Shown here: one piece after another, positions 8,088 to 16,000 of the stretch
Numbering within the stretch: position 1 is the stretch's first letter
Layout: every line of letters begins with the position of its first letter
Assembly: GCA_033854175.1 (NCBI GenBank)
Contig: JAWOKN010000169.1
Span: forward strand, 1 to 18,951
DNA length: 18,951 nt
DNA from: DATKPE01 sp033854175
GTDB lineage: Bacteria > Bacteroidota > Ignavibacteria > UBA10030 > SZUA-254
Direction of reading: 5' to 3'
The notes under the pieces: model-generated
Databases searched by the model: none
Told to the model about the DNA's origin: nothing
What the model saw: only the letters and a program-made list of their open reading frames with translations
Translations under genes and position numbers: made by a program

Positions 8088-9052
8088 TCCACCGTAACCG
8101 TTTCCGGGACGGCTTGAGGGACATCGCGGGCCGGCTCCTGGTACGTCTGTTCGACAAACTCGACAGCCTCCTGCATGCCCGTTTCATTATCCCCGGGTGC
8201 AGGCTGGTATTTTGCAAATTTTACGAGATCCGCGCGAAGGAGAAGATCCCTGAGTCTGGGGACAATCTCGTTCGGCAGTGACCGGATCGGTTTGGAGGCG
8301 AGAATTTCATCCGATGTCATCTCCATGGCAATCACGGAAAAACGCCTTTCGATATAGGTCCGGACGATATCGGTGAGGGAGGAATAATATTCCTTCACTT
8401 TCCCCCTCTGCCAGACATGTTCGGCCTCGAGGGAGTGGAGAGCTTCGAGGGCCACCTCATGTGCGGGTCGCTGCGGGGCCTCGGGGATAATCGGCTCACC
8501 GCGTGCAAGGCGTCTCCTGATATAGACAATGAGCCAGATGACGAGGCCGAGGAGAACGAGGCCGATAAGATACGGCAGAACGTCGGCAAACGATATCGGG
8601 ACCCTCAGGGGGGCCTTGATATCCCTGATCTCCTTCGATGTATCGATGGCGATCCCGCGGACAAAGACAGGTATGGGGGAGGTTTCGGCAAACTTCACCG
8701 TTGTATCACCCGGTGTGCGGTATTTGAAGACAAGCGGCGGTATGACCTTTGTCCCCGAGTCGAAGGCCGTGAGGACAAACGTACAGGTCTGGAGAACACT
8801 CTCGCCGTTGGTTTTCACGACGGGGGTATCGCGCCGGATGATCTCGAGACCCTCGAGGGAGTCGGCGATGACGGGCCACTGGACCTGGATATTGGGCAAT
8901 TGCTGGAGTTCGATGTGAAGCGTAATCCAGTCGCCGATGAGAATCCTATTGGAGTCGACGCGGGCGGTAGCGCGGACATCCTCGCCCCTTGATGTCGACA
9001 GAGCCGTCAGGATTGCGCAGACCAGAAGCGGGAGTCTGAACCGTTTCACCAT
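8084..9052 (-). CDS. BatD-like single-pass membrane protein between DUF58 and batA
   Basis: This predicted 322-residue protein has a signal peptide (about 1-23), a periplasmic beta-rich domain (about 25-150, starting VRATARVDSNRILIGDWITL), one membrane helix at about 155-178, and a cytoplasmic helical tail (about 180-322). The N-terminal part reads like a short BatD domain: a strand ending V-D, a turn, and I-x-I-G-D-x-I-T-L. The tail matches the BatD tail in pattern (KEYYSSLTDIVRTYIERRF, then LLLRADLVKFAKYQP). It therefore looks like a half-size paralogue of BatD. The family is close to what is often labelled DUF4381 or hypothetical in bat operons; I am not sure of the formal name. The ATG at 9050-9052 has a GAGG ribosome binding site and a proper signal peptide, and overlaps the DUF58 gene by 7 bp. 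Confidence 0.82.
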   Translation of the reverse strand: MVKRFRLPLLVCAILTALSTSRGEDVRATARVDSNRILIGDWITLHIELQQLPNIQVQWPVIADSLEGLEIIRRDTPVVKTNGESVLQTCTFVLTAFDSGTKVIPPLVFKYRTPGDTTVKFAETSPIPVFVRGIAIDTSKEIRDIKAPLRVPISFADVLPYLIGLVLLGLVIWLIVYIRRRLARGEPIIPEAPQRPAHEVALEALHSLEAEHVWQRGKVKEYYSSLTDIVRTYIERRFSVIAMEMTSDEILASKPIRSLPNEIVPRLRDLLLRADLVKFAKYQPAPGDNETGMQEAVEFVEQTYQEPARDVPQAVPETVTVE

Positions 9053-9921
9053 CGTTTTTCCCTCGCTCTGAAGAACGACATCAACGGGGTGATATACGAC
9101 TGATCGATCCTGATATCGATGCTGTCGACGCCGTTCCGGCGGAACATCCTCTCCTGGCGGGCGGACCGGTCGATCCACCACTCGGCGTAGCGGGATCTCA
9201 CCATCGGGTCGCCGGCGTCGACCCAGGCAGCCTCGCCGGTCTCGGCATCGTGGACCCTCAAAAGGCCGACCGGCGGTAGGGCGGCCTCGCGCGGGTCATA
9301 GAGTTTCACGCCGATAAGGTCGTGCTTTTTCGCGGCAATTTTCAGGGCATCCTCATAGTCGTCGTCGAGAAAATCCGAAACCAGGAAGACGATGCTCCTT
9401 TTTTTGATCGCGCTGGTAAGATAGCGCAATCCCTCGCTGATCCTCGTCCGCCGGTGTTCGGCATTGAAATCGAGGAGTTCCCTGACGATCCGGAGAATAT
9501 GGGTTCTCCCCTTTTTCGGGGGGATGAACTTTTCAATGATATCGCTGAAAAAAATCACCCCGACCTTGTCGTTATTCGTCAGGGCTGAAAAGGCGAGAAC
9601 CGCGCAGAGCTCCGCCGCGACGTCCTTTTTCATCTGATGGACCGTGCCGAACTCCCCCGAACCGCTCACATCCACCAGAAGCATCAGGGTGAGTTCGCGT
9701 TCCTCCTCGAACACCTTGACGAAGGGGTGATTGAACCGGGCGGAGACATTCCAGTCGATCGTGCGGATATCATCGCCGAACTGATATTCCCGGACCTCGC
9801 TGAAGGCCATGCCGCGTCCCTTGAAGACGCTATGGTACTCTCCGGAGAAGAGCTGGTTGACGAGGCCCTTGGTACGGATCTCGATCTTGCGGACTTTTTT
9901 TAAGAGCTCGCTTGTTTCCAT
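9046..9921 (-). CDS. DUF58 family von Willebrand A-like protein
   Basis: This 291-residue protein, with no obvious membrane segment, is encoded between moxR and the bat genes. DUF58 proteins almost always accompany MoxR ATPases and are thought to act as their VWA partner. The diagnostic DUF58 motif is present at residues 44-57 (REYQFGDDIRTIDW), followed by NVSARFNHPFVKVFEEERE. The VWA part has an intact first MIDAS segment, DVSGS (Asp84/Ser86/Ser88), and a later acidic motif SDFLDDD (Asp183). RRTRISEGL near 157-165 may supply the MIDAS threonine. The start at 9919-9921 lies 10 bp after the moxR stop. The 3' end overlaps the BatD-like gene by 7 bp. With three VWA proteins in one operon, this is probably the soluble one that bridges MoxR to the membrane-bound BatA and BatB. 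Confidence 0.92.
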   Translation of the reverse strand: METSELLKKVRKIEIRTKGLVNQLFSGEYHSVFKGRGMAFSEVREYQFGDDIRTIDWNVSARFNHPFVKVFEEERELTLMLLVDVSGSGEFGTVHQMKKDVAAELCAVLAFSALTNNDKVGVIFFSDIIEKFIPPKKGRTHILRIVRELLDFNAEHRRTRISEGLRYLTSAIKKRSIVFLVSDFLDDDYEDALKIAAKKHDLIGVKLYDPREAALPPVGLLRVHDAETGEAAWVDAGDPMVRSRYAEWWIDRSARQERMFRRNGVDSIDIRIDQSYITPLMSFFRAREKRW

Positions 9922-9931
9922 GGAACAAATC

Positions 9932-10918
9932 TTACGGCACCTCGACGGCGTTCAGGATCTCATCGACGAGATTTTCGGAGGTGACGTTTTCGGCCTCGGC
10001 CTCATAGGTGACGGCGATGCGGTGGCGAAGAACATCGTGGCACATTGCGCGCACGTCCTCGGGGATCACGTAGCCGCGCCGCTTGATGAAGGCGTAGGAC
10101 TTGGCTGCGAGGGCGAGGTTGATCGTTGCGCGGGGAGACGCGCCATAGCTGATCAAGGACGCAAGTTTTTCCACCTTATACTCCTTCGGTTTCCGCGTCG
10201 CAAACACGATATCGAGGATATACCGTTCGATCTTCTCATCCATATAAACCTCCTGGATGACCGACCGGGCGTTCAGGATATCGTTCGGGCGGATGACGGC
10301 ATTCACGGTGGGCGGGGAATTCTGGATATTCTGCCGCATGATCAGCCGTTCCTCGTCGCGGTCGGGATAATCAATTTTGATCTTCAGCATAAAACGGTCG
10401 ACCTGGGCCTCGGGGAGCGGATAGGTTCCCTCCTGTTCGATCGGATTCTGAGTGGCAAGGACGAGGAACGGTTCATCGAGGTGGAACGTCTGTTCGCCGA
10501 TCGTCACCTGGCGTTCCTGCATGGCTTCAAGGAGTGCGCTCTGGACCTTTGCGGGTGCGCGGTTGATTTCGTCGGCGAGGATGAAGTTGGCAAAAATCGG
10601 GCCCCGGCGGACGGTGAACTCGCCGTTCTTCTGATTATAGATCATCGTGCCGATGACGTCGGCGGGAAGAAGGTCGGGGGTGAACTGGATCCGCTGGAAC
10701 TTCGCCTGGATGGTGGTGGCGAGGGTTTTAATGGCAAGAGTTTTCGCAAGCCCCGGTACGCCCTCCAGGAGGATGTGCCCGTTGGAGAGGAGACCGACCA
10801 TGAGCCGTTCGACCATCCCCTTCTGGCCGACGATGATCTTGCTCACCTCCATCTGGAGGAGATCGATGAATGAGCTCTCTTTTTGAATTCGTTCGTTTAT
10901 CGCTTTTATATCGGTCAT
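9932..10918 (-). CDS. moxR: MoxR family AAA+ ATPase
   Basis: This 328-residue AAA+ ATPase is the first gene of the bat operon. Walker A is GVPGLAKT (residues 53-60), Walker B ILADE (113-117) followed by INRAPAKVQSALLEAMQER, sensor 1 ATQNP (155-159), and the arginine finger region is EAQVDRF (Arg175). The order and spacing are those of MoxR proteins, which act as chaperones that remodel or activate VWA-domain partners using ATP. The reading frame stays open for 45 codons upstream, but the ATG at 10916-10918 gives the normal family length and start (MTDIKAINERI), whereas the extension is Cys-rich and unlike the family. The ribosome binding site is weak (TTGGAT). It is separated from the DUF58 gene by 10 bp. 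The promoter must lie in the intergenic region to its right; I did not find a clear one. Confidence 0.95.
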   Translation of the reverse strand: MTDIKAINERIQKESSFIDLLQMEVSKIIVGQKGMVERLMVGLLSNGHILLEGVPGLAKTLAIKTLATTIQAKFQRIQFTPDLLPADVIGTMIYNQKNGEFTVRRGPIFANFILADEINRAPAKVQSALLEAMQERQVTIGEQTFHLDEPFLVLATQNPIEQEGTYPLPEAQVDRFMLKIKIDYPDRDEERLIMRQNIQNSPPTVNAVIRPNDILNARSVIQEVYMDEKIERYILDIVFATRKPKEYKVEKLASLISYGASPRATINLALAAKSYAFIKRRGYVIPEDVRAMCHDVLRHRIAVTYEAEAENVTSENLVDEILNAVEVP

Positions 10919-11205
10919 TGTGGATCCAATAAATAAGTTAAATAATATCTGGATTATCCGCTGATTCCCGCAAACTCTGCCGATCCAACCGACCCTCGCG
11001 TGACAAGAGAAAAAACAGAGGAAAACGCACTCTGCCGGGCTGTTTTCAGCCAAAACTTCGCGGGGATCAGAATGAAAGGGGGTAGAACATTTCGTATAAA
11101 GTTAGCAAAAACTGAAAAAAAATCAAAATAAGCAGAGACCCATACCCATCCATTGAGATTAGACACCTTTTATGGGATGCCGGTTGACCGAGGAACAGGG
11201 TTTTG

Positions 11206-11474
11206 GCCCACCCCTGAGGACAGGGCTGGCGCGCTGGTCCGGTGGAGTTGTGAGCAAAAGGCGAACTGATCCACCGCCCGGGAGGAACCGGAGTGGCCGC
11301 ACGTGAAGCGGCCGGGAAAATCCCGGCTGCCACTTGGTCCGGAAAATAAACCCCGGGCGGCGACGGTGAGGCCCGGTTGACACAGGACACAAAAGCAGGT
11401 TTGATCTGCCGGAGGGAGAATCAGGTCAAAACAGGAACATTTCGGGCTTTTGCGGAGGCAGATCGCGCCATCTG
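11206..11474. ncRNA. Hairpin-rich GC island; possible structured RNA (strand and identity unknown)
   Basis: Several perfect short stems occur in a row: CCCTG 212-216 with CAGGG 221-225 (offset 11000 throughout), CGGTGGA 240-246 with TCCACCG 270-276, CCGGGC 353-358 with GCCCGG 371-376, and CAGAT 459-463 with ATCTG 470-474. Between them, 11288-11342 can fold as a three-way junction. CCGGA (288-292) pairs with TCCGG (338-342) and GTGG (293-296) with CCAC (330-333). Inside are CCGC/GCGG (297-300, 308-311) and CCGGGA-AAA-TCCCGG (312-326). No known riboswitch, RNase P, tmRNA or SRP core motif was recognised on either strand. Short stems are expected by chance in GC-rich DNA, so only the density and the nested junction argue for function. 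Confidence 0.3.
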
Positions 11475-11516
11475 ACCGCGTGAAATTTTTGATCTCAGAA
11501 ATTACATAAAATTCAT

Positions 11517-11545
11517 TTGACTCTTCCTGGGGAGCTTTGTACATT
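11517..11545 (+). promoter_or_regulatory. Sigma70-like promoter of the 292-residue T9SS cargo gene
   Basis: TTGACT at 11517-11522 and TACATT at 11540-11545 are separated by exactly 17 bp. Transcription would begin near 11552, giving a leader of about 50 nt before the ATG at 11603. The gene has a good ribosome binding site (GGAGG, about 5 nt from the ATG). The match is by eye only. Confidence 0.5.
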
Positions 11546-11602
11546 TCACGGAGTTACGAGGCGCAGACTGGAGAGAAATTGTATCAATAATACGGAGGTT
11601 GC

Positions 11603-12481
11603 ATGAAACACGTATTATACATTTTTACGCTCCTAGTTCTTATCCTTCATCCGCAGACCTACGGTCAGGATCAGACCGTTCAATTCTGGCTCAAAATCCA
11701 CGACACCAACGGCAGCAGTGACACGCTCACCTTCGGGAACGACCAGAGGGCGACATACGATGTTGACAACGCGCTCGGTGAATATTCGAGTCCGCCCGAT
11801 CCGCCCGGATTTTTCGCAAAATTCATCAGCATACCGGGCAGGGTGAACACATGGGGAACCGGCATCATCCCGAAGGATCTCCGGACATTACCGCTTGCCT
11901 ACACTCCGCTTCACAAAGACACATTCTGCGTGTCGATGAAAAACGACAACAGCGACGCCTTCAACGCCACGGCGACCCTGCTCTGGCCGTCGCACGCATA
12001 TCTTGCGGACAGGTGTGACAGCATGTATCTCGTCGACCCGAGCGGATCGATACTCCCGGGCCGCATCGACATGTTCACGCAGGACAGCGTCCAGCTCCCG
12101 GACGTCTACAATACGAATGGTCCCAATCCCGCGGCGCCGGCATTCAAATTCTTCATCTTCGTCTACGGCGTCAATCCGTTTGCGGTGGGTGTGAATCCCG
12201 AGCCGTCGCTCGTACCCACGGCATTTTCGCTGCATCAGAACTATCCGAATCCGTTCAACCCGGTGACGACGATTCAGATCGACATACCAAAACTCTCGGA
12301 TGTCTCGCTGAAGGTTTACAATATTATCGGTCAGGAAGTCGCGACGCTCGTCAATGACAGGCGGGAACCGGGGAGATACAACGTCCGGTTCGACGCATCG
12401 GAACTCACGAGCGGTATATATTTCTACAAGCTGGTCGCATCGGATTTTGTTGCAACAAAGAAGCTCATCATCATGAAATAG
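11603..12481 (+). CDS. Secreted protein with C-terminal T9SS type A sorting domain
   Basis: This 292-residue protein is exported through the Sec pathway and then, by inference, across the outer membrane by the type IX system. A signal peptide spans about 1-21 (hydrophobic LYIFTLLVLIL, ending TYGQ). Residues 22-200 are a beta-rich cargo part. It includes DTLTFGNDQRAT (40-51), an LGE motif (58-60), a proline cluster SPPDPP (63-68) and KDLR (91-94), an arrangement I associate with a recurrent domain of Ignavibacteria secreted proteins. The sorting domain spans 204-292: QNYPNPFNPVTTIQ, LKVYNIIGQEVATLV and SGIYFYKL, ending KKLIIMK. It starts at an ATG preceded by GGAGG. It is monocistronic, with its own promoter and two hairpins downstream. 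The same type of sorting domain ends the next gene, so both use the same export route. The specific function is unknown. Confidence 0.88.
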   Translation: MKHVLYIFTLLVLILHPQTYGQDQTVQFWLKIHDTNGSSDTLTFGNDQRATYDVDNALGEYSSPPDPPGFFAKFISIPGRVNTWGTGIIPKDLRTLPLAYTPLHKDTFCVSMKNDNSDAFNATATLLWPSHAYLADRCDSMYLVDPSGSILPGRIDMFTQDSVQLPDVYNTNGPNPAAPAFKFFIFVYGVNPFAVGVNPEPSLVPTAFSLHQNYPNPFNPVTTIQIDIPKLSDVSLKVYNIIGQEVATLVNDRREPGRYNVRFDASELTSGIYFYKLVASDFVATKKLIIMK

Positions 12482-12492
12482 GCTCCCCTCCT

Positions 12493-12523
12493 GGCATCAT
12501 GGGGCATTCCCAATCCTGATGCC
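12493..12523 (+). terminator. Hairpin just after the 292-residue cargo gene
   Basis: GGCATCA (12493-12499) pairs perfectly with TGATGCC (12517-12523). Inside, TGGG (12500-12503) pairs with CCCA (12509-12512), leaving a 5-nt loop and a 4-nt bulge. It starts 11 bp after the stop codon. There is no immediate T run, so it may be a 3'-end stabilising hairpin or one part of a two-step terminator with the next stem. Confidence 0.35.
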
Positions 12524-12566
12524 TCATGTGACCACACTTTTTGGGGGGGGGCGTGGGCCATCATGG

Positions 12567-12631
12567 CACGGACTCACCGCCAGATTCTCTGGATGGAGGA
12601 ACACCAGAAGTAGCGGTGAGTCCGTGTTTTT
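12567..12631 (+). terminator. Long perfect hairpin with T tract; probable intrinsic terminator
   Basis: A perfect 14-bp inverted repeat, CACGGACTCACCGC at 12567-12580 and GCGGTGAGTCCGTG at 12613-12626, is followed at once by TTTTT (12627-12631). The loop is 32 nt, which is longer than usual. It lies 86 bp past the stop of the 292-residue gene and before the promoter of the large gene, the right place to insulate the two units. Confidence 0.6.
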
Positions 12632-12703
12632 ACCATGCTGCAGATATCGGATAATCCTGTCTGATATTCAATCATCCCCCAAGAATCTTTTTTTAATCCC
12701 ATC

Positions 12704-12732
12704 TTGACTTTTTAATCTTCATACTGTATAAT
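12704..12732 (+). promoter_or_regulatory. Near-consensus sigma70 promoter of the large surface-protein gene
   Basis: TTGACT (12704-12709) and a perfect TATAAT (12727-12732) are separated by 17 bp, the optimal spacing. A T tract at 12689-12694 just upstream could act as an UP-like element. The predicted transcription start is near 12740, about 358 nt before the chosen ATG. Confidence 0.7.
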
Positions 12733-12739
12733 TCCATCA

Positions 12740-13097
12740 GTCCGGCAGAACGGAACGACAGCCTGAACTTTTCTCAGCCTCCCCTTCTGAAATATTTCGA
12801 TCTGCCGGCTTTAGAAGCTGCACAGGGAAAAATATCCTCCATTCCCCCAACACGGGAACATTTCACCGAGCATAATTGTCCGCTTTAGCGGCCGACAATG
12901 AAGCTCATTGCTATATATCGGCGCTCATCGCCGAACCAAAACCAATCAGGATATCCGCGACTGCGGTAGCGTGCGAGCGGCAGAATGCAGACATCAGCCA
13001 CACCACATACTTTCAGAATCCTATCGGGCATCACCCCGGTTCCCAAAACACTTATCCATCCTCCACCATCATCCGTGATCATAACAAGGAGAAGCAC
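12740..13097 (+). promoter_or_regulatory. Long structured 5' leader of the large surface-protein gene
   Basis: The predicted leader of about 358 nt contains three clear inverted repeats. CCGGCAGA (12742-12749) pairs with TCTGCCGG (12801-12808) right at the predicted 5' end. ATTGT-CCGC at 12875-12883 pairs with GCGG and ACAAT within 12888-12899, with a 3-nt bulge. TCGGCG (12918-12923) pairs with CGCCGA (12929-12934) around a 5-nt loop. The ribosome binding site AAGGAG (13086-13091) sits 6 nt before the ATG. The reading frame of the main gene is open through part of the leader from a TTG at 12876, but without a ribosome binding site or signal-peptide character. No known riboswitch class was recognised. 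Confidence 0.45.
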
Positions 13098-16000
13098 ATG
13101 AAAACAACCATATACCGGTTTATTGCACTTGTTATCATCGTCGCAGCGGCAGCGGCCGTTCCGGCCAGGGGCGACATGCCCCCCGCGCCGACAGACTGCC
13201 CCACGATCACCGTAGGCCCCCCGGCGCCTGACGGTGCTCTCAACATCCCCTACAGCCACACTTTCACGGCCACGGGGAGCAGCTATCGCATCACGTTCAG
13301 TTACACAGGCGGTTCCCTGCCGGCAGGATTATACTTAACCTCGGACGGTCTCCTCTCGGGGGTGCCGGTATACGCCGGTGAGTATACATTCATCATTATC
13401 GCGACCGACTCCGTGGGATGCACGGGTATTTTACCGGACACGGTCATGATCACCACGTGTCCGGTAGTGACAATGACGCCCGCTGCACTGAAGGGCGGGT
13501 TCATCAACCGTCCGTATGCCGATACAGTCAGAGCCAGCGGCGGTACAGCGCCCTACACCTACAGCGAATCCGGACCGCTGCCTGCGGGCATCACGTTTAC
13601 GCCCGACGGAGTATTCTCCGGAACGGCGTCAACGGGCGGTACCTTCCAGATCATCGTCACGGCCACCGACAACTACGGCTGTCCGGGGGACATGTCCTAT
13701 ACCCTGCTCATCGCATCACCGGCAACATTCAGGGTAGCCGCCACGGGGCTTCCGGTGATGAGCTGGGACTCGGCGGGGACGTGGGTGATCGAAAGCGGCA
13801 TCTCGCTCACCGGTTTCCCCGACACGAGATACGACAGTACGATACTGGACAACAAGTACCTGCCGGGGAGTTATACGATTGTTGCGGGGGTCAGCAAGCC
13901 CGACACCACGGGTTACCTGCAGATCGGATACGCGGGAAACGCGAACACCATCAGGCTTTTGATCCCGTCCTGGGGGGACAGCACTTCAAAGAGGCTGGTA
14001 GTGGGTGACAGCCTCGCGGGAAACTATGACCTCGTGATCCATCAGGGGGGTCTGATGGATGTGGAGGCGCGGTGGAGCGGATCATACGCCGTCGACATGT
14101 CGGGATATCACGCCCCCGATTCCATAAGGATACACGCGGGAGGGAAGCTCTACTGGGCATCTCCCGGCTACACCAACATCATGTTCAATCTGAACCGCGG
14201 ATTCGACGGTGATTACGGAACCGTCGAACTGGACGTTCCGCCGAACTTCACCGATTTCAACTGGGGAAACAACTATGTCTATCCGAACCTGGTCCTCAGC
14301 AACACCCGTGGAGCGCCGTTGTATTATCCGTACGGAAGCGGGCGCGGGATTGTGAAGGGTAATCTGATCATCAACCCGGGCGTCAGCGATTCACTGACGA
14401 CGGGGGGTGCCGGCGCGATCGTGGTTTACGGAGACATCATCAACAACGGCAGCAGCGTGATCGACCAGTCACAGCTTGTCATGGCCGGCTCGACCGCGCA
14501 GACGATATCGGGCACAATACCCCTGCGGTTAAAGGGGGGGATAGCCATTGCGAACCCTGCCGGAGTAACGTTGCAGAACAACCTCCTCGTTGAGGGGGGA
14601 ACTGTCCAGACAAGCGGAACGATCGCGGCATTATCCATCCCGGCCGCGGGTGTGCTCACGACGGGGGCATCGGTAATTTATCTCAACCCGGCGGGATCGA
14701 TGAATGAAGGGACGAATCCCGTTCAGGGGAGCGTATCGGCCACGCGGAATGCCGGTACCGCGACGGAGAGTTTCGGAAGCATCGGTTACGAGATAACGGC
14801 GGCAATACCGCCCGGGACGACGAGCGTATTCCGGAAAACCGGTATCGCGTCGACCGGAAACGGCCATCAATCGATCCTCAGGTACTATGATGTCACACCG
14901 GCGGTAAATTCCGGACTGAACGCCTCGATCGGGTTTTCCTACGCGCCGGGGGAGCTGAACGGCATCACCGAGAGCAACCTCACGTTGCAGACATCGACCG
15001 ACGGGGGTGTCAACTGGGCGGGTCAGGCAGGGGTGGTGAATACCGGGCTTCATAAAATCACGGCTGCGGGAGTTCCGCAGGTTCAGTACCGGTGGACGGC
15101 TGCAGATCTGAATGCCACGCTATCGCCGGGGCACGCGCTCGTTCTGAGAAAATTCGCAGATCTGGATGGCAATCCGGCGACACAGGGGGACCAGTCGCTG
15201 AAGCAATGGAAATTGTCCCTGTACCGGGATTCGGTCAGCCCGCAGACACTCATCATCACGGGTAATCCCGTTTCGGGGGCACTATCTGTCCCGAACCTTC
15301 CCCCCGGGTTATACGTCGCACTTGAGGAGGACAGCGCGGGATGGATCCATCTCGGCGTCAACCATCACGGCACGACGGCGGGGAGTTACCTGATCACGGG
15401 CAACATACGCACCGATACGATCCTCTTCGCGGAATATCAGCCGTCATCCTCCGACACGATGGACTTCATCAATTTCTTGAACCAGTTCTTCCCGTCGAGC
15501 ATCAGCGGGACGAAATTTGCTGATGTCAACGACAACGGAACACTTGACGCCGGGGATCTCCCCCTTCCCGGCTGGATGATCTATTTGGGGACGGATCCGC
15601 TCCACGCCATTGATTCGGTCAGGACCGATTCACTGGGTCATTACACATTCCCGAGCGTGCCGTTCGGCTCGTACACACTCAGCGAGGAGCAGCGGGCGCA
15701 TTACGTCCAGACCTATCCCCCGTTCCCCTTTTACAACGTCACCGTTGAGGGTACGGGCGTACCGATCACGCACATCGACTTCGGCAACTACATACACATC
15801 ACGGCCGACAGTGTCAAGCCCTTCATCAAGCCTTTGATAGCGCAGTTGCAGGGCATCTACGGGCTGGCCAAGCCGCCCGCGGGTCTTTTTTACCGGTACA
15901 GCGGATTGCAGAATCCGAAGCAGTCCGGGGCGATGAAGACCGAAACTGATGACGGGGCATTCCCGCCCGGATCGGTCATCAGGACGCTCGACAGTGCGAC

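Larger units (their letters stand above)
10919..11602. other. Intergenic region of 684 bp between divergent moxR and T9SS cargo gene
   Basis: The two flanking genes point away from each other, so both promoters should be here. The stretch next to moxR (10919-11170) is AT-rich with A tracts around 11110-11135. The middle (11175-11480) is distinctly GC-rich and full of inverted repeats. The end (11480-11602) is AT-rich again and carries the plus-strand promoter. An open frame of 124 codons covers 11170-11544 on the minus strand, but it lacks a good ribosome binding site and has a Cys/Ser/Pro/Arg-rich, non-protein-like composition. I therefore regard the region as non-coding. Confidence 0.65.

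Noticed and set aside
7489..8217. Minus-strand frame of 242 codons over batA
   Set aside because: It overlaps batA in another frame; batA has full VWA motifs and membrane helices, while this product is Arg/Pro-rich without motifs.
10919..11170. Search for the moxR promoter on the minus strand
   Set aside because: Several AT-rich hexamers were considered (for example around 10935-10965) but none had a matching -35 at 16-18 bp, so no promoter is called.
11206..11474. Known RNA families (RNase P, tmRNA, SRP RNA, cobalamin or TPP riboswitch)
   Set aside because: Partial look-alikes such as TGCCACT and ACCTGAT occur, but none of the required core motifs are in the right order on either strand.
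11170..11544. Minus-strand frame of 124 codons in the intergenic region
   Set aside because: Composition is Cys/Ser/Pro/Arg-rich and unlike a folded protein, there is no ribosome binding site, and it covers the hairpin-dense segment.
12567..12626. Inverted repeat as the ends of a miniature transposable element
   Set aside because: The element would be only 60 bp, with no target duplication visible at its edges; the adjacent T tract fits a terminator better.
12876..13097. Extension of the large gene's frame by 74 codons from a TTG
   Set aside because: No ribosome binding site, no signal-peptide or conserved character, and a good AAGGAG plus signal peptide exist at the ATG 13098.
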